DNA of 7,312 nt, from contig JADFUZ010000055.1 in the NCBI GenBank assembly GCA_015222295.1, forward strand, positions 1-7,312. The letters are read 5' to 3'. Position 1 is the stretch's first letter, and each line of letters starts with the position of its first letter. The translations under genes were made by a program, and so were the position numbers. Origin of the DNA: Chloroflexota bacterium. GTDB taxonomy: Bacteria > Chloroflexota > Dehalococcoidia > GIF9 > AB-539-J10. Below, piece by piece: positions 1-5,495 of the stretch. The notes below the pieces were generated by a model. It had not been told where the DNA came from, searched no databases, and was given only the letters and a program-made list of their open reading frames with translations.

Positions 1-150
1 ATCATTCTGTTCGCTCTAACCTAGGGCGCAATTGTAAATGCGAGGCAATACATTTGTCAAGAAGTCCAGGTCGATGGGGCATTGTTCTGTCGGCCACTGC
101 TTATCGTCCGAGCTGAGTAGCCCGAGCAGGCACAACCGGAGTCCGTGCCA

Positions 151-178
151 TTGACACTCCTTCTCCGTTGCCTATACC
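151..178 (+). promoter_or_regulatory. Sigma70-like promoter for the DUF2520-panB unit
   Basis: A perfect -35 hexamer TTGACA (151-156) is followed after 16 nt by TATACC (173-178), which matches the -10 consensus at four of six positions. Transcription would begin near 184-186, leaving a leader of about 25 nt before the GTG start at 210. No operator or riboswitch is visible between promoter and gene. The match is seen directly; its use as a promoter is inferred from position and consensus. Confidence 0.6.
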
Positions 179-209
179 ATAGGACACCCATTGCGAGGAG
201 GGGGCACAC

Positions 210-1070
210 GTGCACAGAATAGGATTCATTGGCGCTGGTCCGGTCGGCACGGCATTCGCTATCAGTCTATCCCGTCACGGCTACGAAGTGACCGCCGTAC
301 ATGATGTCAATCGAGATGCGGCAGAGAGCTTTGCCAGGAGACTGACGGGTTGTCGCGTTTGCGGTACGGCTCAGGACCTTGCCGATGGGGCAGAGTTCGT
401 GTTCATCACTACCCCCGACGATATCATCGCCAGGGTTGCCGGGCAGCTTACCTGGCATACCGGTCAGGCCGTCATACATTGCAGTGGAGCTTGCTCTACC
501 GATATCCTGGAGCCAGCCAGGAAGCAGGGCACAATCGTAGGCTCCATTCATCCCTGCCAGACCTTTGCCAGCATCGATCAGGCGATAGAGAATCTGCCTG
601 GCTCCACCTTTGCCATTCAGGCCGAGGAGCCAATGCTCGGTGCCCTTAAGGACATTGCTGTCGCTCTGGGAGGCAACTGGGTGCAGCTCACGGCAGAAGA
701 CAAGATCCTCTACCACGCATCCGCCGCTATTGCCTGCAACTACTTTCACACGATAGTGAAGCTGGCCGCGGACCTGTGGCAGGATTTCGACAAGTCCACT
801 GGTGAGGCCACGCAAGCGCTCCTCCCCTTGCTACGCGGTTCCCTGAACAACCTCAGTACCGTCGGCTTGCCCCACTGCCTTACAGGACCTATTGCCCGAG
901 GAGACCTGGGGACGATACGCAAGCACGTGGACGCTCTGGCAAGGAGAGCGCCCTCGACACTTCCTCTCTACAAAGCGCTCGGAATGGAGACGATCCCCAT
1001 CGCTCTGGCCAAGGGAACGATTGACCAAGCGGTGGCCGATGAGTTGCGTGAGTTGCTCAAGCCCGACTAG
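210..1070 (+). CDS. Rossmann-like/DUF2520 oxidoreductase, candidate ketopantoate reductase (PanG-like)
   Basis: A 286-aa soluble NAD(P)-dependent reductase. The N-terminus has a dinucleotide-binding fold with the glycine motif G8-x-G10-x-x-G13, followed by D32 after the second strand. Further landmarks are HCSG (90-93), SIHPCQTF (112-119), K165 with YHAS (168-171), N177, and LTGPIARGD (224-232). The second half, about 130-270, is the helical DUF2520-type domain. The start is GTG at 210, chosen because AGGAGG (196-201) lies 8 nt upstream. panB follows 76 nt downstream on the same strand. PanB makes ketopantoate, whose next step is NADPH-dependent reduction to pantoate. As I recall, DUF2520-family proteins (PanG, described in Francisella) perform that step where PanE is absent. 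The family call is firm; the substrate is inferred from context. Such proteins are often annotated loosely as F420- or proline-biosynthesis reductases. Confidence 0.85.
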   Translation: MHRIGFIGAGPVGTAFAISLSRHGYEVTAVHDVNRDAAESFARRLTGCRVCGTAQDLADGAEFVFITTPDDIIARVAGQLTWHTGQAVIHCSGACSTDILEPARKQGTIVGSIHPCQTFASIDQAIENLPGSTFAIQAEEPMLGALKDIAVALGGNWVQLTAEDKILYHASAAIACNYFHTIVKLAADLWQDFDKSTGEATQALLPLLRGSLNNLSTVGLPHCLTGPIARGDLGTIRKHVDALARRAPSTLPLYKALGMETIPIALAKGTIDQAVADELRELLKPD

Positions 1071-1146
1071 ACGAGAAGCAGGCGCGCCCCTTCACGATGC
1101 AAGCGAGAACTAGTGAGAGAACACGACCGGCGCAGGAGCTATGCGG

Positions 1147-2001
1147 ATGAACAAGAGAAAAACCATCCTGGACTTCCATGAGATGAAGCAAAGAGGCGAG
1201 AAATTCACGCAGGTGGCGGCCTATGACTTCACCACAGCAATGATAATCGAACAGGCCGGCATGGATATGATACTGGCGGGCGATTCGGTGGGGAATGTCG
1301 TCTATGGTTACGACGGGACGGTGCCTGTCACCATGGACCAGATGATACTCCATTCTGGGGCAGTTCGGAGGGGAGCACCCAATACCTTCGTGATGGGCGA
1401 TATGCCTTTCCTCTCCTACCAAGTATCGGTGGAGGAAGCCGTTAGAAACGCGGGGCGCTTCTACAAAGAGGCCGGAGTCGATGCCGTCAAGCTTGAGGGC
1501 GGCCGCAGCATGATACCCCAGGTCAGGGCCATTGTGGAATCCGGCATGGTAGTAATGGGGCATATCGGATTGACTCCTCAGAGCGCAGCCCAGATGGGCG
1601 GCTTCAGGGTTCAGGGCAACACGGCGGAGGCCGCTATGCGAGTGGTGGCGGACGCGGAGGCGCTGCAGGAAGCTGGCGTATTCTGCGTGTTGCTGGAAGG
1701 CATTCCCGCTGAGGCTGGCAAGTTGATCACACAAAGACTGAGGATACCGACGCTAGGAGTAGGGGCCGGTCCCCACTGTGACGGACAGGCTCTCCTGGTT
1801 AGTGACGTCCTGGGGATCTACCAGGTGTTCACGCCCAAGTTCGTCAAGAGATACGCCAAGCTCGGCGACGAGATGCGGCGCGCTCTAAGCGAGTATATCA
1901 GCGATATCAAGAACGGCAGGTTTCCTGCTGAGGAGCATTGCTACAAGATGAAGCCAGGCGAGGCAGAGAAGCTGGATACGATGCTGAAGACAGGGGCATA
2001 G
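1147..2001 (+). CDS. panB: 3-methyl-2-oxobutanoate hydroxymethyltransferase (ketopantoate hydroxymethyltransferase)
   Basis: First committed step of pantothenate/CoA synthesis in the cytoplasm: it transfers a hydroxymethyl group from 5,10-methylenetetrahydrofolate to 3-methyl-2-oxobutanoate, giving ketopantoate. The family is a Mg-dependent (beta/alpha)8 barrel, usually a decamer. Numbering from the ATG at 1147 (284 aa), the metal/substrate acids are D46 (in AGDS), D85 (in GDMPF) and E117 (in KLEGG). The likely catalytic glutamate is E184 in LLEGIP. The signature VMGHIGLTPQS begins at V135, and GVGAGPHCDGQ follows near the end of the barrel. An in-frame ATG also occurs at 1141, but AGGAG (1134-1138) is only 2 nt from it and 8 nt from 1147, so I prefer 1147. 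Length is slightly above the roughly 264 aa of E. coli PanB because of the C-terminus. No promoter is seen in the 76-nt gap, so co-transcription with the upstream reductase is likely. Confidence 0.96.
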   Translation: MNKRKTILDFHEMKQRGEKFTQVAAYDFTTAMIIEQAGMDMILAGDSVGNVVYGYDGTVPVTMDQMILHSGAVRRGAPNTFVMGDMPFLSYQVSVEEAVRNAGRFYKEAGVDAVKLEGGRSMIPQVRAIVESGMVVMGHIGLTPQSAAQMGGFRVQGNTAEAAMRVVADAEALQEAGVFCVLLEGIPAEAGKLITQRLRIPTLGVGAGPHCDGQALLVSDVLGIYQVFTPKFVKRYAKLGDEMRRALSEYISDIKNGRFPAEEHCYKMKPGEAEKLDTMLKTGA

Positions 2002-2068
2002 ATGCCTCTGCTCCAGACTAGCATGGCGGCGTAACCCACATACAGCATCACCAAAACACAATTTAGAA

Positions 2069-2096
2069 GGGGCATCATCTCTGGAGATGATGCCCC
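2069..2096. terminator. Bidirectional intrinsic terminator between panB and dctM
   Basis: The arms GGGGCATCATCTC (2069-2081) and GAGATGATGCCCC (2084-2096) are perfectly complementary over 13 bp with a 2-nt centre; the real loop is probably 4 nt. The plus strand continues ATTTCTC. The minus strand continues TTCTAAATTGTGTTTT. It lies 67 nt after the panB stop and 34 nt after the minus-strand dctM stop, so it can end both convergent transcripts. The U-tracts are modest, which leaves termination strength uncertain. Confidence 0.85.
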
Positions 2097-2130
2097 ATTT
2101 CTCAACCAAGCCAGACGGTGAGTCCATGCC

Positions 2131-3465
2131 TCACAGCATCTTTCCGGGAAGCCACAGTATTATCTGCGGGAAAGCGATGCACAGCAACAGCGCGGCCATG
2201 ATAATGAATACATACGGAATCATCCCGCGGATTATATCCATAGTGGTTATACCCAGCTTGGGATCAGCGGCACCCCGCACGTAGAACAGCGCATAGGCGA
2301 AGGGAGGTGTCATGAAGGACATCTGCAGGTTGACGCAGATCATCATGGCAAACCACAGCTTGTCAAACCCCAGAGCCTCACCAATCGGCGTGATTATGGG
2401 GACCATGATGAAGATAATTCCCAGCCAGTCAATGAAGAAGCCCAGAATGAAGCAGATGAACATTATGACAGCGAAGGCACCCCACATCCCACCGGGAGCA
2501 CTCAGAATGTATTCCGCCACCACCTTGTCGCAATGGGCACGCATGAATATGCCGACGAAGGCGAACGCCAGCGCACCTATTATGAGTACCATGCCCGCCA
2601 CCCTCACCGTCGTTATCGCAGTTCTCCTGAGGACTTCGATGCTAAGCTTGCGGTAGCCAAGTGCCAGGCCTGTTGCCGCCAGGCACCCAACTCCCGCAGC
2701 CTCGGTGGGAGAGGCTATTCCGAAGAAAATGCTACCCAGCACCGCCAGGATGAGCACCACCGGGGGCACCATCGAGACGATGAGGTTACGTGTCTTGACC
2801 CAGAAAGGCACCTGCCGCTCTTCAACCGCAACGGGGGGAGCGATTTTCGGCTGCAATAGGGACCGCACGATAATGTAGCTGCAATACAAGCCCGAGAGCA
2901 GGAACCCCGGCATGAAAGCCCCGAAGAACAGCCTGCCCACGGAAAGCGCGGCCATCGGTCCATAGACGACCAGCATGATGCTGGGGGGAATGAGGATGCC
3001 CAGACTGCCGCCACCACAGACCGCACCACAAGCCAGGGATTTATCGTAGCCCCGGTTAATCATGGCCGGCAGGGCAATGAGAGCCAGCATGGTGACGGAA
3101 GCGCCGATTATTCCCACACAGGCAGCCAAGACCGTGCCTATCAGCACCGTGGTCACTGCCAGTCCACCCCGTATCCCGCCAAGCCACACGTGTAACGCAC
3201 CATACATGCCCTCGGCTACTCCCGAGTGTTCCAGCATGGTGCCCATGTAAATGAACAGAGGCACAGCCACCAGAACGTAGTTGTTCAACAAGCTGAAGAA
3301 GCGGCCGTAGAACAACTCCAGGGTAATCGGAACCCCGAAGCACAGGACTCCGGCGATTATGCCTATGCCACCTATGGCAATCGCCAGGGGGTAACCGAGC
3401 AACACCCCCACCAGGATCCCCCCCAGCATCAATACGGCAATGATCTCTGGACTCACTTCAATCAT
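2131..3465 (-). CDS. dctM: TRAP transporter large permease subunit, DctM (TakM/FcbT3-like), operon 1
   Basis: A 444-aa, very hydrophobic inner-membrane protein forming the ion-coupled transport channel of a tripartite (TRAP) importer. About 12 membrane segments alternate with short loops. Family landmarks are GYPLAI (24-29), VPLFIYMGTMLE (68-79), GILIPPSIMLVVYG (156-169), PTEA (253-256), FIDWLGIIFIMVPIITP (344-360), and QMSFMTPPFAYALF (381-394). The last two are typical of the mannitol/chloroaromatic (COG4664-like) branch rather than classical C4-dicarboxylate DctM. The hydrophilic stretch around 205-226 fits a central cytoplasmic loop. The start at 3465 has GAGGAG (3474-3479) 8 nt upstream and overlaps the dctQ stop by 8 nt. 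It is the last gene of a dctP-dctQ-dctM operon and ends before the shared terminator. It is about 69% identical to the second DctM in this window. Its substrate cannot be told from the permease. Confidence 0.95.
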   Translation of the reverse strand: MIEVSPEIIAVLMLGGILVGVLLGYPLAIAIGGIGIIAGVLCFGVPITLELFYGRFFSLLNNYVLVAVPLFIYMGTMLEHSGVAEGMYGALHVWLGGIRGGLAVTTVLIGTVLAACVGIIGASVTMLALIALPAMINRGYDKSLACGAVCGGGSLGILIPPSIMLVVYGPMAALSVGRLFFGAFMPGFLLSGLYCSYIIVRSLLQPKIAPPVAVEERQVPFWVKTRNLIVSMVPPVVLILAVLGSIFFGIASPTEAAGVGCLAATGLALGYRKLSIEVLRRTAITTVRVAGMVLIIGALAFAFVGIFMRAHCDKVVAEYILSAPGGMWGAFAVIMFICFILGFFIDWLGIIFIMVPIITPIGEALGFDKLWFAMMICVNLQMSFMTPPFAYALFYVRGAADPKLGITTMDIIRGMIPYVFIIMAALLLCIAFPQIILWLPGKML

Positions 3466-3967
3466 AGGGCCTACTCCTCAGGGCAAAGTGCAGGTCGCGG
3501 ATGAATTGAGCCACACCTTGAAGAAGGAATATGAGCATGCCCGCAAACACCGTTGTTCGTACCGGACCGAGGATAGGGTACCAGTAGGTCATCTGCGATC
3601 TCTCGCCGGTTGACCAGGCATACCACATCCACTCGCCGGCGGCATAGGTGAGCAAGCCGATCACAGGGAAGAAAAACAGCAGTGTCAGAACGACATCAAA
3701 GACTGCTTTCGTTCTTTGTGATAGCCTGGCATAGAGAACATCCACCCTCACGTGTCCCTTGTGCAGCAGGATATATCCAAAGGAAAGGGCGTACAGAGAG
3801 GCGGCGGTCATAACGAGGATGCAGGGGAGTTGAATAGTCGGCTTGTTGAATACATACCTCGAGATCACTTCACTTATGCAGACTACAATGATGGCAAACA
3901 CGAGCCACTTCATCTGGGTGCCAACCCATTCGTTGACGGAGTCGATAGCCTTAAGTATCTTTCTCAT
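3458..3967 (-). CDS. dctQ: TRAP transporter small permease subunit, DctQ (TakQ/FcbT2-like), operon 1
   Basis: A 169-aa inner-membrane protein that pairs with DctM. Four hydrophobic segments are visible near residues 20-37, 47-68, 88-108 and 137-157. Conserved blocks are RYVFNKPT (37-44), LLHKGHVRVDVLYARLS (67-83), TYWYPILGPVRT (127-138) and QGVAQFIRDLH (150-160), as expected of the COG4665-like small permease. The start ATG at 3967 has only a weak Shine-Dalgarno (AAGGGA, about 15 nt away), in contrast to the strong site of dctP. Together with the GC-rich hairpin in the 118-nt gap to dctP, this suggests lower expression than the binding protein. The stop overlaps the dctM start as ATGATTGA, favouring translational coupling. 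Alignment to the second, partial DctQ is ungapped over 161 residues, with about 85 identities by hand count. Confidence 0.93.
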   Translation of the reverse strand: MRKILKAIDSVNEWVGTQMKWLVFAIIVVCISEVISRYVFNKPTIQLPCILVMTAASLYALSFGYILLHKGHVRVDVLYARLSQRTKAVFDVVLTLLFFFPVIGLLTYAAGEWMWYAWSTGERSQMTYWYPILGPVRTTVFAGMLIFLLQGVAQFIRDLHFALRSRPYD

Positions 3968-4000
3968 AGCTCGATAAGGTCCCTTTCAGAACTCGATAAA

Positions 4001-4030
4001 CCCCCCTCCGGGGTCGCTCCCGGAGGGGGG
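4001..4030 (-). terminator. Strong intercistronic hairpin between dctP and dctQ (attenuator or RNA stabiliser)
   Basis: CCCCCCTCCGGG (4001-4012) pairs perfectly with CCCGGAGGGGGG (4019-4030) across a 6-nt loop, a 12-bp stem with 11 G-C pairs. In the direction of transcription (minus strand) it is followed by TTTATC, a short U-run. It lies 55 nt after the dctP stop and 33 nt before the dctQ start. Partial termination, or 3'-end protection of a dctP-only mRNA, would give the usual excess of binding protein over permease. The structure is plain; which role applies is inferred. Confidence 0.75.
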
Positions 4031-4085
4031 CACATTACCCCACGTTCAGACTCGCGCTGTGTACACGAGTGAGCTCAGTATCACG

Positions 4086-5201
4086 CTAGGCGGGGAGTCC
4101 CCACAGCTCCGCCCAGTTCGATTCAAAGGCGCGCTGGGAATCCAGGATTTCTTTCACGGACGGAAACTCGGCAGCCCTTTCATCGAGGTACTTGTTTGCC
4201 TCTATGACGAATGCTGTCTCTATTGAGGTCGGGAGCCTCTCCACTATGGTCCCGTAGTCCTTGAAGCTCTGCAAGGCCTCAGCGCACTTGGCCACCAGGC
4301 GGGAGTGGTAATAGATCGCCTCTGCCGCAGCACAGTCCTCCACTATTACCTTGAGGTCGTCGGGCAGCTCGTTCCACTTGCTCGTCTTAACGAGTATCTC
4401 GTAGTTCTCCCAGGGGGCACGGGTCGGGTTCATGTAGTAGTACTTGCCCACTTCATACAGTCCCATGTCCCAGTCAAACGCCGGGTTACTGCACTCAAAG
4501 GCGTCGATCACGCCGCGTTTCATGTTCTCGAAGATTTCACCCAACGGCATGAACACCGAGCCGACACCCATACGAGCCAGGACCTTCCCACCGTCGCCGG
4601 AACACCGCATCTTTAACCCCTCCAGGTCTTCAGGCCCTTTCAACTCGTAGTCCAGGTGGATCCATCCCTCGGGCAGACCGTGAAGGCCGCCGACGTCCAT
4701 GAAATCGTAGCCCATGTCGGCAAACCACTTGTTGGATAGGTCACGACCGCCGGTCTCAAACCACATCATGTGTCCCAGGGGAGACAGCTTCGCACCGACA
4801 CGCTGAGAGATCATGCTTCCAAAGGGGATGTCGGCGGTCATGTACGACCCACCGCCGGCACAGAAGTCCAGGACGCCCGTGTCGATGTTCTTCCACTCTT
4901 CCGTTGCGGGACAGACGGCGCCGGCCGGCTTGGGTTCCCAAACAAAACGCCCGCCGCTGGCGATCTTGATTCTCTCCGCCAGCTCGTCCAGGCCCACGGA
5001 CACCGGCATCCCTGCAGGGAGGGTGCTCTGGCCTATCCACGTAATGACCTCCGCCTCAGGCGCTGCGGGCTCTTCCTCTTCTTCCTCCTCAGGCGGCGCC
5101 TCTTCCTCTTCTGGCGGCGCTGCCTCGGGGGCGCAGCCAGCAATCACCAGACCGATGATTGCTATTGCAGCCACTAACACCACAATCAATCTCTTTCCCA
5201 T
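4086..5201 (-). CDS. dctP: TRAP transporter solute-binding lipoprotein, DctP/TakP type
   Basis: A 371-aa binding protein that captures substrate outside the membrane and delivers it to DctQM. The signal peptide has GKR (2-4), a hydrophobic core (5-20) and lipobox IAGC with C23 as lipidation site. A Pro/Ala/poly-Glu tether follows (about 28-51). The mature fold starts near V52 and is about 320 aa, normal for the family. LKMRCSGDGGKVLARMG (196-212) carries the conserved arginine (R199) that in TRAP binding proteins pairs with a substrate carboxylate. GVIDAFECSNPAFDWDMGLYEVGKYYY (230-256) is characteristic of the TakP/FcbT1 (COG4663-like) branch, which includes binders of 2-oxoacids and chloroaromatic acids. 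The ATG at 5201 is set by AAGGAGGT (5210-5217), 8 nt upstream. First gene of its operon, with its own promoter. The exact ligand is not determinable; an organic monocarboxylate or 2-oxoacid is likely. Confidence 0.94.
   Translation of the reverse strand: MGKRLIVVLVAAIAIIGLVIAGCAPEAAPPEEEEAPPEEEEEEEPAAPEAEVITWIGQSTLPAGMPVSVGLDELAERIKIASGGRFVWEPKPAGAVCPATEEWKNIDTGVLDFCAGGGSYMTADIPFGSMISQRVGAKLSPLGHMMWFETGGRDLSNKWFADMGYDFMDVGGLHGLPEGWIHLDYELKGPEDLEGLKMRCSGDGGKVLARMGVGSVFMPLGEIFENMKRGVIDAFECSNPAFDWDMGLYEVGKYYYMNPTRAPWENYEILVKTSKWNELPDDLKVIVEDCAAAEAIYYHSRLVAKCAEALQSFKDYGTIVERLPTSIETAFVIEANKYLDERAAEFPSVKEILDSQRAFESNWAELWGLPA
5070..5120 (-). repeat. Low-complexity Pro/poly-Glu tract inside dctP
   Basis: Encodes residues 28-44, two copies of an A-P-P-E(n) unit with n=4 then n=7. 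At DNA level the unit is GGCGGCG plus repeated CTT/CTC triplets on the plus strand, occurring twice with different run lengths. The triplet repeat can gain or lose Glu codons by slippage without breaking the frame. It lies just after the lipidated Cys and before the folded domain, so it likely acts as an acidic spacer off the membrane. Confidence 0.8.
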
Positions 5202-5207
5202 GTTTTC

Positions 5208-5261
5208 TTACCTCCTTAGAATTTCGAATAGCCCCGTCTGCCCACAATGTAGCGATCTCAC
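5208..5261 (-). CDS. Possible 17-aa leader peptide upstream of dctP
   Basis: GTG at 5261 opens 17 codons (M-R-S-L-H-C-G-Q-T-G-L-F-E-I-L-R-R) ending in TAA at 5208-5210. AGGAGGT (5270-5276) lies 8 nt before the GTG, the same geometry as at dctP. An in-frame TAG three codons upstream means the GTG is the only sensible start. The last two sense codons, AGG AGG, and the stop overlap the dctP Shine-Dalgarno, so a ribosome finishing here would cover or hand over to the dctP start. I recognise no family. It may be a real leader peptide, a translational enhancer, or a chance second Shine-Dalgarno; too short for coding statistics. Confidence 0.35.
   Translation of the reverse strand: MRSLHCGQTGLFEILRR
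5210..5217 (-). promoter_or_regulatory. Near-perfect Shine-Dalgarno of dctP
   Basis: The minus strand reads AAGGAGGT, complementary to the 16S anti-SD core, 8 nt before the dctP ATG. It decides the dctP start and predicts high translation. Its last T also forms the first base of the TAA that ends the upstream mini-ORF (5208-5261). Confidence 0.9.
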
Positions 5262-5277
5262 ATATGCCTACCTCCTC

Positions 5278-5324
5278 AAGAAAGATGGACCGCGCCGGAC
5301 ACTGGTGGAGGTACTCCCTTTCTT
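5278..5324 (-). promoter_or_regulatory. Possible structured 5' leader of the dctPQM mRNA
   Basis: Near the predicted transcript 5' end the minus strand reads AAGAAAG (5324-5318). This is perfectly complementary to CTTTCTT (5284-5278), directly before the leader Shine-Dalgarno. The pairing encloses a 33-nt loop holding a small GGAG/CTCC hairpin and TACCTCC (5313-5307). That heptamer can pair over 7 bp with GGAGGTA at either downstream Shine-Dalgarno. Alternative folds that hide or expose ribosome sites are thus possible. The complementarity is seen; regulation is inference. It resembles no riboswitch class I know. Confidence 0.3.
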
Positions 5325-5330
5325 AAACTA

Positions 5331-5360
5331 AGTATAGAAAGCTGGACACGGCAATGTCAA
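5331..5360 (-). promoter_or_regulatory. Sigma70-like promoter of the dctPQM operon
   Basis: On the minus strand TTGACA (5360-5355, all six consensus bases) is followed after 18 nt by TATACT (5336-5331, five of six). Transcription would start near 5323-5326, giving a leader of about 120 nt before dctP. It gives the operon its own promoter although the second TRAP operon lies upstream on the same strand. No operator palindrome is obvious. Confidence 0.7.
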
Positions 5361-5495
5361 TACCTGGGCACTCGATTTCCCGGTTTCTTCAATCGACACA
5401 TGGCGAACGGTTCTCCAGTATCTCGGCACAGTTCAGGGAGGGACAACTTCTGCGAGGGTGACGCCCTTCCCCACCTACATATCAGTACCTGACAC
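5361..5495. other. Intergenic stretch between TRAP operons, no gene seen
   Basis: Between the stop of the upstream dctM and the dctP promoter I find no convincing ORF and no strong terminator. Only weak minus-strand inverted repeats occur, such as TCAG-GTA-CTGA just after the stop and GGG/CCC near 5457-5467. The second operon may therefore read through into the first. Confidence 0.5.

Noticed and set aside
3..116. Plus-strand frame open from the left edge, possibly the tail of an upstream gene
   Set aside because: Only 37 codons, no recognisable motif, and composition looks random; cannot be supported.
38..154. Plus-strand ATG frame of 38 codons upstream of the first gene
   Set aside because: No Shine-Dalgarno before the ATG, a composition rich in Ser, Cys, His and Arg unlike the neighbours, and its end overlaps the predicted -35 box.
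1081..1088. GGCGCGCC palindrome in the reductase-panB gap
   Set aside because: A short GC palindrome expected by chance in GC-rich DNA; no flanking structure.
1057..1734. 225-codon minus-strand frame opposite panB
   Set aside because: Antisense shadow of a strongly conserved gene; rich in His, Arg and Cys, with no family resemblance.
3970..3999. Direct repeat CTCGATAA at 3970-3977 and 3992-3999, 22 nt apart, just upstream of dctQ
   Set aside because: Only 8 bp, not associated with a promoter, and one copy nearly abuts the start codon; likely chance, though the 22-nt spacing is noted.
4060..4067. GTGTACAC palindrome between dctP and dctQ
   Set aside because: Eight bases only and lying inside a transcribed gap; no evidence for an operator.
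5258..5263. ATGTGA start-stop on the minus strand, 6 nt after a strong Shine-Dalgarno
   Set aside because: The overlapping GTG has the better 8-nt spacing and opens a 17-codon frame, so I treat the GTG as the more likely start; a start-stop element remains a lesser alternative.
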